A stretch of DNA of 64,000 nt from Elgaria multicarinata webbii (Eukaryota > Chordata > Lepidosauria > Squamata > Anguidae): positions 10,910,501 to 10,974,500 of the forward strand of contig NC_086185.1 of assembly GCF_023053635.1 (NCBI RefSeq), in the 5' to 3' direction. Each line of letters starts with the position of its first letter. The first letter of the stretch is position 1. The position numbers and the translations under genes are program-made. The notes under the pieces are model-generated. The model was given only the letters and a program-made list of their open reading frames with translations, did no database searches and was not told where the DNA came from. Shown here piece by piece: positions 45,527 to 57,319 of this stretch.

Positions 45527-46096
45527 CAGGATCTCTGTGTATTGGGTTGTGTCTGGTTGCTACTGAGTCCTCTTCAAACCAATTAGCAACCAGTTTTGAC
45601 CCCCTTCCCCGGTCCAGCATGGTGGTTGGGTCATGTTCAAGTCCCATTTGAAACCAAGCAGGTTGTAATATACCTAGATTTCATAAGTGTATAGTTAGGT
45701 AAAGGAGGTAACTAACCTCTCTAGTTTGTTTCCCTGCCCCACATCCACAGAATCTGGAAACTAGCAGTATGCTACTAGTCCTCATGGAAATCCTGTCCTT
45801 AGTTAATGGGCAGGGGAAAGGAGGGTGTTGGGAACAAGGTGAATGGATAATCCCTGGATTCTATATGGGCCGAGTGCCCCAGGATCCTTTCAGGTTTCTA
45901 ATGTGTCCTTGGAAACTATCCTTTGCCTTTGGGGGATATGGGTGAAGTGGGGCTGACCCATGAATCTGTAGGGTAAAAATCCCATGACTACAGGAGGTCT
46001 TTGAATCCTAGGAGTTTCACCATTTCTCTGAGCTTTGTGGATGCCATATAGATCCTCAAGGATTGTTTACCTTTACAGATCCTGTAAAGTTTATGG

Positions 46097-46215
46097 CAGC
46101 CTTCCCCAAACTGGTGCTCTCCAGGTGTGTTGGATTACAACTCCTAGCATCCCCAGGGGGATGCTAGGCACTGTAATCCAACACATCTGGAGGCCACCAG
46201 GTTGGGGGAGGCTGG
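46097..46215. mobile_element. Palindromic MITE, well preserved
   Basis: 'cttccccaaactggtgctctccaggtgtgttggattacaactcctagcatccc' mirrors 'gggatgctaggcactgtaatccaacacatctggaggccaccaggttggggg'. Confidence 0.8.
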
Positions 46216-46264
46216 TTTATGGGATCCACATCTGGGATAAAGAATCTTTGGCTACACCTTCTAC

Positions 46265-46340
46265 CATCCCTGACCATAGGCCTTACTGGCTGAGGTTGAT
46301 GGGAGTTGTAGTCCAAAACATCTGGAAGGCATTAGGGTGC
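46265..46340. mobile_element. Palindromic MITE, partial
   Basis: 'atccctgaccataggccttactggctgaggttgatgggagttgtagtccaaaacatctgg' is mainly the right half. Confidence 0.6.
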
Positions 46341-46601
46341 ATGGAGGATCTGCTCTTTGTATATACATTTCATGAGTGATGTAAGATTTTTGAAGTTTTC
46401 TCCATAATTTCTACGTAGCTATTCTGTGAGTAAAGATCAGCCTCTTGGAGAGTTGAATGGAATCTCTGGAAATTATACAGGATATGTTTGGGGGTTAAAG
46501 GTCATTGTCTTCTAGGAGGAGGAGGATATAAAATGGCATTCTGTTTCCCTTGGAATTGCACATTTTGTGTGCTTCTTATACAGTTCCTTGATGATAGAGC
46601 A

Positions 46602-46731
46602 TCCTTCTCCAAACTGGTACCCTCCAGATATATTGGACTTCAACTCCTATTACCCCAAAAGCAAGACCAATTAAGAATGATGGGAGTTGTAGTCCAACAT
46701 ATGGGGGGGCAATATAGGTTGGAGAACACTG
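46602..46731. mobile_element. Palindromic MITE
   Basis: 'tctccaaactggtaccctccagatatattggacttcaactcc' mirrors 'gatgggagttgtagtccaacatatggggg...ggttggagaac'. Confidence 0.75.
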
Positions 46732-46884
46732 ATAGTGTGTGAATATAAGTATCTATAGGGTCCTTAGCGCTATAACAGTTTGTAAAGTACTTTAAGTTCT
46801 AAGAATCCATAGATTACCTATTGTTTAAAATATATTATTAGATATATTATATATTATTAGATATATTAATATATATAAAATATA

Positions 46885-46999
46885 TTAGATTGTAAGCCTA
46901 TGCGGCAGGGTCTTGCTATTTACTGTTTTACTCTGTACAGCACCATGTACATTGATGGTGCTATATAAATAAATAATAATAATAATAATAATAATAATA
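46885..46999 (+). repeat. LINE 3' tail with (AAT)n
   Basis: 'agattgtaagcctatgcggcagggtcttg...tgtacattgatggtgctatataaataaataataataataa' is the forward version of 4287-4388. The (AAT)n end is at about 46965-46998. Confidence 0.65.
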
Positions 47000-47016
47000 T
47001 CTGGATAGTTATAAGT

Positions 47017-47483
47017 TTATAAAAGTGCTATTCTAATGGAGTTCCAAGTCTATAAAAGTGCTAATGCAATGAAGTTCTGTGCCTAAAAGTGCTAGTGCTA
47101 TGTAGTCCTGAGTCTATAAAAGTGCTAGTGCTATGGAGTCCTGAGCCTATAAAAGTGCTAGTGCTATGCAGTTCTGAGTTTATAAAAGTGCTAGTGCTAT
47201 GAGTCCTAAGTCTATAGAAGTACTAGTGCTATAGAGTTCTGAGTCTATAAAAGTGCTAGTACTATGGAGTTCTGAGTCTATAAAAGTGCTAGTGCTATGG
47301 AGTTCCAAGTCTATAGAAGTGCTAGTGCTATAGAGTTCTGAGTCTATAAAAGTGCTAGTACTATGGAGTTCTGAGTCTATAAAAGTGCTAGTGCTATGGA
47401 GTTCCAAGTCTATAGAAGTGCTAGTGCTATAGAGTTCTGAGTCTATAAAAGTGCAAGTGCTATGGGGTCCTGAGTCTATGGGA
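47017..47483. repeat. 33-bp minisatellite, about 14 units
   Basis: The unit is 'gtctataaaagtgctagtgctatggagttctga' or a variant; unit starts at 47111, 47144 and 47177 show the 33-bp period. Because 33 is a multiple of three, the minus strand keeps an open 11-residue repeat frame (for example ELHSTSTFIDS). Variants recur every third unit, so there is a 99-bp higher-order repeat in the later half. Not a credible gene. Confidence 0.93.
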
Positions 47484-48325
47484 ACCTACTGAGTTTTGGA
47501 TTGTGAGACTCCCTCTGCCTCATAAATGGGCTGTAAGGTCCCTGTATTAAACCCATGAAACTGCCTTATCCATTACCAAGTCAGACCATAGATCTAACCA
47601 TGTACTCTGATTAGCAGCAGCTTGTTACGGTCTCCCAGGCAGAGGCATTTCTGTGCTCCTTTACCTGCGATCCTGGAGGGGTCCAGGATTGAGACTGGCA
47701 CCTTGGGAGTCATGGGCCATGATGCTCCTGGCCGAGTCCAGACTTCAGCATCCCCAAATGTGCTAGAACCCTCTGGTCCTTTCAGAACAGCATCACGGAG
47801 TTCTGAATATTCATGGATGCTTGAAAGATGCTGCAGGCTCTTCTTCTGTTCATGGATCGCACTTACTTTATCTGATATCCTCTTATTCTTTTCTCACAGC
47901 TGTGCACGCATGTGTGCACAGAGAGCTTCGGCTATTGAGTGGTATAGAAATGTAATAAATAAATAAATGTAGTAGGAAAGCAGCAAGCAAGAGATTTGCT
48001 TCTAAAGGAGGAGCCCTGGAAAAAACAGAGAGTATCATTCGAGGGGTGGCAGGTGCCACGTTCTGCTACTATATACTTCTAGTGGGAGGCTCACACTTAT
48101 CTTTCCTTTGCCTGCAGTGCAAAGAGGTTAATATTATATACATAGGTGGAGACAATCAGCAGAACGTAAGAACGCAATTTGCCATTCACTTACTTTGCAT
48201 GTTTTAATTCTGTTGTCAGTCTCCTTGACTCATCATCTTCTTTCTTCTTCTTTTTTCTTCTTTTTGAGAAAGGCATCCAATTAAGAAATGATTATGATTC
48301 TAATTATTATCCTCCAGCCTTCCCT
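47484..48325. other. Intergenic sequence with a LINE tail at 47915-47970
   Basis: 'cagagagcttcggctattgagtggtatagaaatgtaataaataaataaat' (47919-47969) is an L2-like tail. The rest shows no gene or clear family. Confidence 0.45.
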
Positions 48326-48330
48326 GTAAA

Positions 48331-48447
48331 CCAGCCTCCTCCAATTAAATGTCCTCCAGGTGTGCCGGACCACAAATCCCATCACCCTCAGCCAGCATGG
48401 GTATTGCAGTCTGACACAGCTGGAGGGCACCAAATTGGAGAAAGCAG
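48331..48447. mobile_element. Palindromic MITE
   Basis: 'agcctcctccaattaaatgtcctccaggtgtgccggaccacaaatcccatcaccc' mirrors 'attgcagtctgacacagctggagggcaccaaattggag'. Confidence 0.65.
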
Positions 48448-49029
48448 CTGTAAACTCAAGAGTCCCTGCACTAACTGTTTAAAAACCCATATAGGTGATC
48501 TTCTCCGGAGACACTGCTTTTGCTTTGATCATGACTTGCTGAACTATCCCAAGGAGCCCTGTGCTTCCTTCTGAAGCGGGTCACACCAATTTCTCCCCCT
48601 CCACCCCCCTATCTCTCTTGTTCCAGGGACAAGAGGGATTTTCATTCATGAATCATTGGTCAGAGTGATTTGTTTCACTAGGAAACTTGAGCTCTGCTGG
48701 ATTGGGGATTTTCCCCTTGCAGCCACAGACGGCTGAGATTGCATCAACATTTGCAGACAGGTATTTAGAGCTAGTGGGGGGATTTCAAATGGCTGCCGCA
48801 AACCCTTCCTCTGAAATCATTCCAGTTTCTTTGTCTTACCTTTCCCTCCTGTTTATACTCTTTACATTCATCTTGTGTCAGTGGCCCAAATCTACAATGA
48901 ATCAGCAGGCTTTGAAGAGCAGTTGCTTCGAGGAATTCTTTTGCTCTCCTAACTGTTTCCGGATTTTGATTGTTTTCTATCATAACAGGAGCAGCACCGT
49001 GACTCTAGACAACAGCATTCCTTTTAGTT

Positions 49030-49190
49030 GTGTTTACAAGCGGGCTTGGAAGCGTAGCAAGCAGAAAGGTCTCAGGTTCAATCCTGGGCATCTCCAGGTA
49101 GGGCTAGAAAAACTCTGTCTGAAAGTCTGGAGAGCAGCTATTAGTCAGCGCCAACAGTACTGGACTATCTGAGCCCGTGGTCTGACCCAG
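49030..49190 (+). repeat. tRNA-derived SINE
   Basis: 'ggaagcgtagcaagcagaaaggtctcaggttcaatcctgggcatctccag' holds a B box, followed by a SINE body ending 'gtggtctgacccagctgg'. Same family as 18897-19060. Confidence 0.65.
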
Positions 49191-49194
49191 CTGG

Positions 49195-49278
49195 ATGTTG
49201 TAGAGCTGGAAAAAAGGGCAACTAAAATGATCAAGGGACTGGAGCATCTCTCCTATGAGGGAAGGTTACAACATCTGG
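49195..49278 (+). repeat. CR1 ORF2 fragment
   Basis: 'gagctggaaaaaagggcaactaaaatgatcaagggactggagcatctctcc' matches the 5' part of the copy at 350-1030. Confidence 0.7.
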
Positions 49279-49584
49279 GCCCCCGTCTATACGACAACAG
49301 GATTGCTCCTCATTAAATATAAACCCAAATTTTCGTTGATTCAAATGTAGATAAAGAGCATCACATTGCAGTAGCAACAGCGAGTTCTTTCCTGATTTCT
49401 TTTTATAGTGCAGTTCTAAATCAGAGATTCCCCTGAACATGCTAACACCTTCCTCTTGTTCCTCATTAGCCCCACTTTAACTCCATTTCTGTCAGCATTC
49501 ACCACCTGAGATCGCTATTAGAAGGACTGATTGATTTCTAAATTAAGTCCCATTCAGTGAGTCTACTCTAAGTGACACTTGCTT

Positions 49585-49905
49585 ATAAGCACAGACATAC
49601 TGGATCAGACCAAGGGTCCATCTAGTCCAGCATTCTGTTCACACAGTGGCCAACCAGCTTGGACCAGGAACTCACAAGCAGGACATGGTGCAACAGCACC
49701 CTCCTGCCCATGTTCCTCAGCAACTGGTGTACATAGGAATACTGCCTCTGATACTGCAGATAGCACATAGCTATCAGGACTGGTACCCTTGATAGCCTTC
49801 TCCTCCAGGAATGCATTGACACACACCCTTTTAAAGCCATCCAAATTAGTGGCCATCACTACATCTTGTGGTAGTGAATTCCATAGTTTAACTATAGCAA
49901 CCTCT
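49585..49905 (-). repeat. CR1-type LINE 3' end, reverse orientation
   Basis: 'gatcagaccaagggtccatctagtccagcattctg...catcactacatcttgtggtagtgaattcc' is the reverse of the copy at 650-1020. Confidence 0.8.
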
Positions 49906-50404
49906 GTGCAAGATGAATAACGACCGACTTGCACTGAAGTGATCTTGTGAATAAGCCCAAACAATTGCCTGGCAGTTTTAGATTTCAGTATCGTGATGAT
50001 TTAGCATGGCCATTAAGAACATTGACCTGTTCCTTCATGCAGAACCAGCAGGCCCTGGCATTCAGCCATCTTCATTTATGCTACAGGTGGGAAAACCTGC
50101 CTACATGTTTCAGAGCAAGGCTTCTCACTTTGCCCCCATTCATCATGGTCTTCCCTCCTTTCGGCAGTGTGGCACTAACGTCAGTGGTGACATTTCAATC
50201 CATTCTTGGCACAGGAAAAGACAGTTGGAGCACTGCAATTCTGTGGTTGAGGCAATACTCCTTTTCCCTAATACATTAAATGTCCTTTTTTTAAAAAAAG
50301 ATGCTCCTTCTTTAAACTATTAAACAAACCTATATTTTGTATAAAATGCTAGTCATTCTGCCTTGTAAAGATATAAAAAGGAAAAAGACACTTTTGCACT
50401 TCAC

Positions 50405-51574
50405 TTTTGCTGGACATCAGAAAAAACTTCCTGACTGTTACAGCAGTACAACAATGGAACCAGTTACCTAGGGAGGTTGTGGCCTCTCCCACGCTAGAGG
50501 CATTCAAGAGGCGACTGGACAACCATCTGTCAGGGATGCTTTAGGGTGGATTCCTACATTGAGCAGGGGGGTGGACTTGATGGCCTTATAGGCCCCTTCC
50601 AACTCTACGATTCTATGATTCTATGACCCTTGGTCTGATCCAACATAGCACTTCTTATGTTCTTACGTTCTTATCTACAGGGGACTTCAAATTTTATTAG
50701 AACAGCAGCACAGGGAGAGGAGGGGATATTTAACCCTGTTTCCCTTACACTGCTTCCACAATCAAAATTATTCCCCACTCACCAACCTGCAAGCTGCAGG
50801 TAGCTCCATAAAGGGCCCTCTAAAGTGATTCACAACTAAAAAGGAGAGGAGAATGGTGGAGGACCCGGAACAATGGGCTCAAGTTACAACATCAGGAAAA
50901 ACTTCCTGACTGTTAGAGAAGTATGACAATGGAACCAATTGCCTAGGGAGGTTGTGGGCTTTCCCACAGTAGAGGCCTTCAAGAGGCAGCTGGACAACCA
51001 TCTGTCAGGGATGCTTTAAGGTGGATTCCTGCATTGAGCAGGGGGTTGGACTCGATGGCCTTAGAGGCCCCTTCCAACTCTACGATTCTATGATTATATG
51101 ACCCTTGGTCTGATCAAACATAGCACTTCTTATGTTCTTATGTTCTTATCTACAGGGGACTTCAAATTTTATTAGAACAGCAGCACAGGGAGAGGGGATA
51201 TTTAACCCTGTTTCCCTTACACTGCTTACACAATCAAAATTATTCCCCACTCACCAACCTGCAAGCTGCAGGTAGCTCCATAAAGGGCCCTCTAAAGTGA
51301 TTCACAACTAAAAAGGAGAGGAGAATGGTGGAGGACACGGAATAATGGGCTCAAGTTACAACATCAGGAAAAACTTCCTGACTGTTAGAGCAGTATGACA
51401 ATGGAACCAATTGCCTAGGGAGGTTGTGGGCTCTCCCACAGTAGAGGCCTTCAAGAGGCAGCTGGACAGCCATCTGTCAGGGATGCTTTAAGGTGGATTC
51501 CTGCATTGAGCAGGGGGGTGGACTCGATGGCCTTAGAGGCCCCTTCCAACTCTACTGTTCTATGATTCTATGAT
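50405..51574 (+). repeat. Tandem array, about 2.5 units of a 475-bp CR1-bearing segment
   Basis: CR1 3' ends lie at 50405-50627, 50886-51101 and 51355-51574. Between them the same about 250-bp non-CR1 spacer occurs twice ('ttatctacaggggacttcaa' at 50671 and 51146). The shift is 472-476 bp along the whole unit, so the segment was duplicated as a block and not by separate insertions. The copies differ at only a few positions. Confidence 0.9.
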
Positions 51575-51579
51575 CCCAA

Positions 51580-52200
51580 ACTAGTAAAACAGCAGTAAAA
51601 ATGGTGACTGTGATGCAGAGACACTCATGGCAGATTCATATGAAACCTGGAATTTTCTGTCCTGCAGTTCCATCATCCAACTAGAGTCCCACACATAGAG
51701 ACGGGCGTACAAGCAAAACTTGACCTCATTGAAATTCTCCAAATTCCACTTCAGTGCTTGTTTGTCTCATGTCTGTACCAGATTGTGGGCATTGTTTTTG
51801 TTTTTCACATGAAAATGCGTTTGAATTTCTGCACGTTTTTTTTCCCAAATGCATGCATCAAGTGTGCTGCATCTTTGAGATGTACACCTTCACCTCACAT
51901 CAATTAAAGCCTCTTTGTGCACATTTTTCAAACGTGCACATTCTTTCATGCACATTTTTCAAATCTATGCATGCTGTTGACGCATATATCTCTTTTTGAT
52001 CCGCAAATCGCATTGAAAGTTCGAAAATAGACAGAATCCAACCGCAGATTGCATTCAAGTCCATGTTCGGTCCAAAGGATGCAGGACGGGTAAATCCTGA
52101 ACAAAAATGGACTGATTTCCCCCCCACACACATTCATGCCCTCTCTCACACACAAACATCAAAAACATCCAAAATTTAGAAAGCTCTTACTGCCAGTAAC
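51580..52200. other. Intergenic sequence without recognised genes
   Basis: A weak run of related 'tgcacatttttcaaa' motifs is at 51830-51990. Nothing else supported. Confidence 0.4.
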
Positions 52201-52256
52201 TAAGGGCTCATCTACACCAAGCAAGATATTCCACTATGAAAGTGGTATGAAAGTGG

Positions 52257-55200
52257 TAGGGATGTGCTCCGCTCTGATTAGGAGCGTAGAAGCAGTAGCG
52301 GATTGGCCTGCTCCGCCTTACCCAGAGGCGGAGTAGGAGCGGACCGTGGACCCCCTAGAAGCAAGGCGAAGAGAAGCGACCATTTTTCGGAGCTCCGAGT
52401 TCAGGCGGAGCGCTCCGGTCACCATCTTGAAAACATTTCGCCATAGGATTGCATTGCGGCAAATAATCGCGCATAACTACGTTGTTTTTGAAGCTATCGC
52501 TCTGGAAATTCTTGTGCTCAGAGAGTCGTGGATGGGGGTCATTTTGAGACCACTCTCACCTCTCTGCGTTGTCCGTGTCGCGTGCTATATTTTTTTGAAA
52601 ATCGGGTCAACCGCGCGGCTCAAACTGCGTTTCGGCTTTTCGCCCATAGGATTGCATTGAGGGAAAGAATCGGGGATAACTGGGGGGGGGGTTTAAGCTA
52701 TCGTTCTGAAAATTCTTGTGCACAGAGAGTCGTGGATGGGGGTCATTTTGAGACTACTCTCAACTTTCTGCGTGCTGTGGTTCACGTGCAATGTTTTTGT
52801 GAAAATCGGGTCAACCGCGCGGCTCAAACTGCGTTTTCGGCTTTTCGCCCATAGGATTGCATTGAGGGAAAGAATCGGGGATAACTGGGGGGGGTTTAAG
52901 CTATCGTTCTGAAAATTCTTGTGCACAGAGAGTCGTGGATGGGGGTCATTTTGAGACCACTCTCAACTTTCTGCATCGTACGGGTCGCGGGCTAGAAGTT
53001 TTTAAAAAATCGGCGGGAAAAATACCTTTTTCAAAGGGCTGAGGGGCAGAGTCAGCTCCCGGTCATGATGATCCCAAAGTTGGAGGAGGGCATAGGCAAA
53101 ACAGGTAACTTGGGATTCTGGGAAACTTCTCTTTCTTCATCTGAACGGGCTTTCCCCCGTGTTTTTTAACACAGTAGCCCCACCAAATGCACAAACACAA
53201 CCTGAAATCATATACTAAGCCAAGAATAAGAGATAGAAACACAGCACTGCTCCCCACCCTAACCTTGGTGAACAACTGAATCGATGTGGTGCAAGGGGAT
53301 GAGCTCCCCTAGGGCATCTCATCGTGGACGTGCCCCCACTCTCTCCTGCACTGGAAGGCCATAGAGCCTTCCAAAGAGAGTAAAACGGTGGAGCAATGCC
53401 TCTCATGAGTTGAAGTGAATGGTCACTTTTCAGTGGTGGAGCAATGCCTGTTCTGAGTCGAAGTGAGCGTTTTACTTCTTCTCGGAGCTGTGGCTGTCAG
53501 TGTCTTGAACTGGCAGCTACTTCCCCCTCCCCCGGGCACGTCCCCCTATTGCTGGTAAAAGACAGATATTGTTAAGTTGAACTACAAAGTGTTTTATATG
53601 TACCAGAATTAGAAACAAACCTTCTAAGTGTGTTTCAGTTAACAGAAATGGGGTATGAGGTTTGTTTTACTGAAGAAAATTGTACTATAAAACAGGGAAA
53701 CAAGGTGTGTGTGCAGGGAATAATGAAAGATTCTTTGTATGTGATTAATACTTGTACAGAAAATGAAGTTGTAGCCAGCAAAGTCACAACAAAAACAATA
53801 GCCAATTGCAAACCACACCAAGAGTGTATCCATTTAACTCATAAAAGGTTTGGTCATGCTAACTATAAAATAATTTCTAAGATTCCAGAATTGTGTGAAG
53901 GGGTGAAAATCAAACCATGTTCTAACTATGTAGAATGTAATGTATGCAGTGAAACCAAGTGTCATAAGTCAAACATTCCAAAACATAGTGAGAGAACAAC
54001 AAAAAGAATTTTTGAATTAATTCATGCAGATCTTGCAGGTCCTTTTGAGACAAGTCAAGGAGGAAACAGATTTTTCTTGTCTATTGTTGATGATTACAGT
54101 AGATTTGGATTTGTGTATGTGTTAAAACAGAAGAGTGAAACTTTTGGAAAGTTCAAAGCCTTTGTTAAGTGGAGTAAAAATAGATTTAAAGAACCTATAG
54201 CTAATCTAAGAACGGACCGGGGAGGTGAATTTCTTAGCAACCAATTAAAAAAATTCCTCAGTGATGAGGGTATACAACATGACCTTACTGCTCCATATTC
54301 ACCATTTCAAAATGGAGTTGCAGAAAGGAAAAACAGAACCTTGCAGAACATGTTAAGAGCTCTATTGAAAGAGTCAGGATTGTCTAATCTGTTCTGGGCA
54401 GAAGCTTTGTCCACCTCAAATTATTTGTTAAACAGGCTTTACCACTCTGTACATGAAAAAACCCCATATGAAATGTTTTACAAAAGAAAACCTAGAGTGT
54501 CACATATAAGGGTTTTTGGGAGTAAATGTTTTGCTCATATTCAGAAAGAAAACAGACCAGGAAAACTAGCTCAGAGAGGTTTGGAATGTAAACTGTTGGG
54601 ATATGATACACAAACAAAAGGCTATCGTTTGTGGTCTCCATATCACAAAAGTGTAATTGTGAGCAGAGATGTAGTTTTTCATGAACAAATGCAGGAAACA
54701 AATCAGTATGTAAGTTTGCCTGTAGAACAGAAAGCTGTAGAAACAGAAGAAATTCCTGAACAATCTCAGCAAGAGAGGGAGGGGGAAGAAACTGTAGAGG
54801 AGGAAACTATGCCTGTAACTATGCCAAGACGATCAGAAAGGGAACGCAAAGCTCCAATTCGTTATTCAGATGAATACCAAAGTAAACAGGTTTCTCATAG
54901 AGCTTTACTAATAGCCTATGAACCTACTTCATTTGAGGAAATTCAGGAAATGGAACCTACAGAAGCTCAGGGCTGGCATGAAGCAATGTCAGAGGAAATC
55001 AGAGCAATGGAAAAAAATGAAACGTGGGAGCTAGTACCTTTACCTGAAGGTCGTAAAGCCATTAACAGTAAATGGGTATTCAAAGTAAAACAAAATGAGG
55101 AAGGACAGGTGGAACGTTCAATGGTAAAACAAAAAGAGATCCTTTAAAGCTAGGTTTCAGATTGTAACACAATTTAAACAACATGCGCAAGAGGAGGACT

Positions 55201-56151
55201 GTTAAGTATATGAAAAGAAATACTTGCTAAGTCATTAAAATTGTGTGTGTATGGCTATCTCAGGGTTAAACAGAGAAAGTATATCTGTGGGCAATTACTT
55301 TGAGATAGAGGCTGTTCTGGGAACCTTGCCAAGATTCTAAGTTAGCCTCATCACAGCTGTAAGTAATGTAGATAAGAATTGTGTAAGATGTGTATATAGT
55401 TTCTCACTTGTGTAAAATGGAACTGATCACTGCTCTATGATCACTGCTCTCTGTGTATGCCTCAGTGTGCTGATCTGAACTGATCTGAATTGGACTGCAC
55501 AGAAGCCTGAAGGAAATAAACCAGCTCTGCTGTGTAAGACCTGCGTGATGTGTGTTTGTTTCTGAGCACAAACAGAGTTCCAGAGAGAGAAAAGTTCTGG
55601 CACAATAACCTAACAGATATAGCCTTTTAAAAAAAGTTCTTCTTGTTGTTTATTGAGCAACACTGCTGCTTTTAATTCCACCCCTCCTTTGTTTATTGAT
55701 TGATTTATTCCATTTTATATGCATTACTGGCTTATCCTTGGCTCACTTCCTTATGCCCCCAGAAATGCCAGCTGCATGCCTGCCTGCCTTCCCTCCCTCC
55801 TCCCCTGCCCACCTCGCAGGGATGTTGTGTGTGGGGTGCCCGATTTTCAAAAATTCGCCAAAAATCAGGGGATGATGGGATTGCTTTGAAACTTGGCGTG
55901 CGTGTGTATATCCCCATGAGGTGTCATGGTGCCAAACATGAGGTTTCTAACTTGAACAGAAAAAAAGTTGTATAATTTTTTAGCTTTCAATGCAAGCCTA
56001 TGGGGGGGGGAAACGGAGCTCCGGATCCGGATCCGGAGCTCCGGGCGGAGCGGAGCGGAAGTGGGCGGAGCGGGGGCGGGGCAGAGCGGCCCGATCCGGA
56101 AAATGGCGGATCTGCAAGTGAAGCGGAGCGGGGGGTCCGTGCACACCCCTA
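52257..56151. mobile_element. hAT-type element (TAGGGATGTGC...CACACCCCTA), perfect 8-bp TSD, with a copia inside
   Basis: Its ends match the 520-bp element at 2303-2822. The target copies GAAAGTGG are identical (52249-52256 and 56152-56159). About 1.85 kb is its own sequence. A block of about 200-205 bp ('cgcccataggattgcattg...') is repeated in tandem about 2.7 times at 52432-53000. The right end (55850-56151) matches 4900-5169. No transposase was seen. Confidence 0.85.
53570..55615 (+). mobile_element. Ty1/copia LTR retrotransposon fossil, incomplete
   Basis: A degraded copia-family copy lies inside the hAT-type element, with 5-bp duplications GATAT at 53565-53569 and 55616-55620. Recognisable parts in order are a GAG-pre-integrase zinc finger, the integrase core and the beginning of the reverse transcriptase (about 53630-55100), then one LTR at 55200-55615 (TG...CA, with AATAAA near 55517). 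Gag and much of the reverse transcriptase/RNase H region are not seen, so the copy is broken. The well-kept pol part and intact target repeats suggest moderate to young age. Confidence 0.88.
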
Positions 56152-56456
56152 GAAAGTGGTATATAAAAGGCAGGATCCACACGACTGCTTTACTGAAGTG
56201 CACTGACAACTGTTGGGGCCCATTGACACATGCCATATACCACTTTCATAGTGTTATATCCTGCTTGGTGTAGATGTGTCAATGGGCCCCAACAGTTGTC
56301 AGTGCACTTCAGTACCACTATAAAGCAGTAGTAAAGATCCTGCAGTGCACTTCAATACCTCTATAAAGCAGGAGTGTGGCTCCTGCCTTTTATATACCAC
56401 TTTCATAGTGGAATATCCTGCTTGGTGTAGATGAGCCCTAAAATGGTCATACAACG

Positions 56457-56480
56457 GGGTGTGTGTGTGTGTGTGTGTGT
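56457..56480. repeat. (GT)n microsatellite
   Basis: Short GT run. Confidence 0.9.
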
Positions 56481-56816
56481 CAGATTTCCCTACTGTCATG
56501 TACCATTGCTCTGCTCCCCAATTCACTTCTGCATTTGAATGAGCTCAAATTAACAAGGGAGTGTGCAGAGACCATGTTGCTCCTACAGAACAATGGGAAC
56601 AGGGCCCTTTATAGTGGAACTTTCCTGCACATGACAGGAAATCCCGACAAATTGTAATTTATTTTAAAAGAAGTCAGGTTTTCTGTTTCTTATTTTAAAC
56701 TGGGAAATAGAGCAGGAGACACCCGAAGGATCACTACATCATCAAAATGACCCGCAAAGTTCCGTGAGTGGCCAGCCACAAGTGTGGGATAAAACACTCG
56801 TCTGATGACACTCTAA

Positions 56817-57313
56817 GGCCATAGCTAGATGGGGCTTTATCCAGGTGTGTTCCCCAGGATTGCCCCTGTGCGTCCACATCAAAGAGGGATGATTTCTCCC
56901 TTGTCCCAGGATCTTGCCCTCCACTTTGGCCCCGGTTTTTCCGCGGTCCCGGGCTGAGCCCGAGACCGTGGAACATGTGGCCAGGTGCCACAGGTTGACC
57001 TGGCTCCGTGTGATTCCTCGCGAGGAGCCAGGAGCTGCGCACGGGGGCGCAGTGCTCCTCAGGAGCACTGTGCCCTTCGGGGGTAGGGTGGGGGGAGCAG
57101 GGGAAAGTAATTTAAATTTTAAAAATTACTGACCGTTTGCGTACGTGCATTCATGCGCTGCTGCCCCTTTAAGTTAAAAAAATGGCGGGCACGACGCCTC
57201 TCCTTCTGAGGTTGTCACGCGTCACATGTAAACAGAGGAGGGATCTCGCAATAAACACATTGCGAGATCTTCCCTCCTCCGTCGCGGGCTAGCCGGTAGG
57301 TCTCACTAAAGCC
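56817..57313. mobile_element. PIF/Harbinger-like MITE, GGCCATAGCTAGA termini (long form), TAA TSD
   Basis: 497 bp. TAA is on both sides (56814-56816 and 57314-57316). The interior is very like 2860-3376, with the shared 'ctcctcgggagcactg'-type block and 'ttcttgcgtacg' region near the right end. Confidence 0.85.
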
Positions 57314-57319
57314 TAAGTC

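Larger units (their letters stand above)
52204..56438. mobile_element. PIF/Harbinger-like MITE (GGGCTCATCTACACC termini) split by a later insertion
   Basis: The left part 52204-52256 starts GGGCTCATCTACACCAAGCA. The right part 56160-56438 ends TGCTTGGTGTAGATGAGCCC. TAA flanks both outer ends (52201-52203 and 56439-56441), the 3-bp Harbinger signature. The right part also holds an inverted internal copy ('ccaacagttgtcagtgcacttcag'). Everything between is the hAT-type element at 52257-56151. Confidence 0.85.

Noticed and set aside
47180-47407. Minus-strand 75-aa repeat protein
   Set aside because: Product of a 33-bp minisatellite whose period is divisible by three. No start context or neighbouring exon.
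47017-51574. CRISPR array
   Set aside because: The regular repeats are a minisatellite and a block duplication without unique spacers, in a vertebrate genome.
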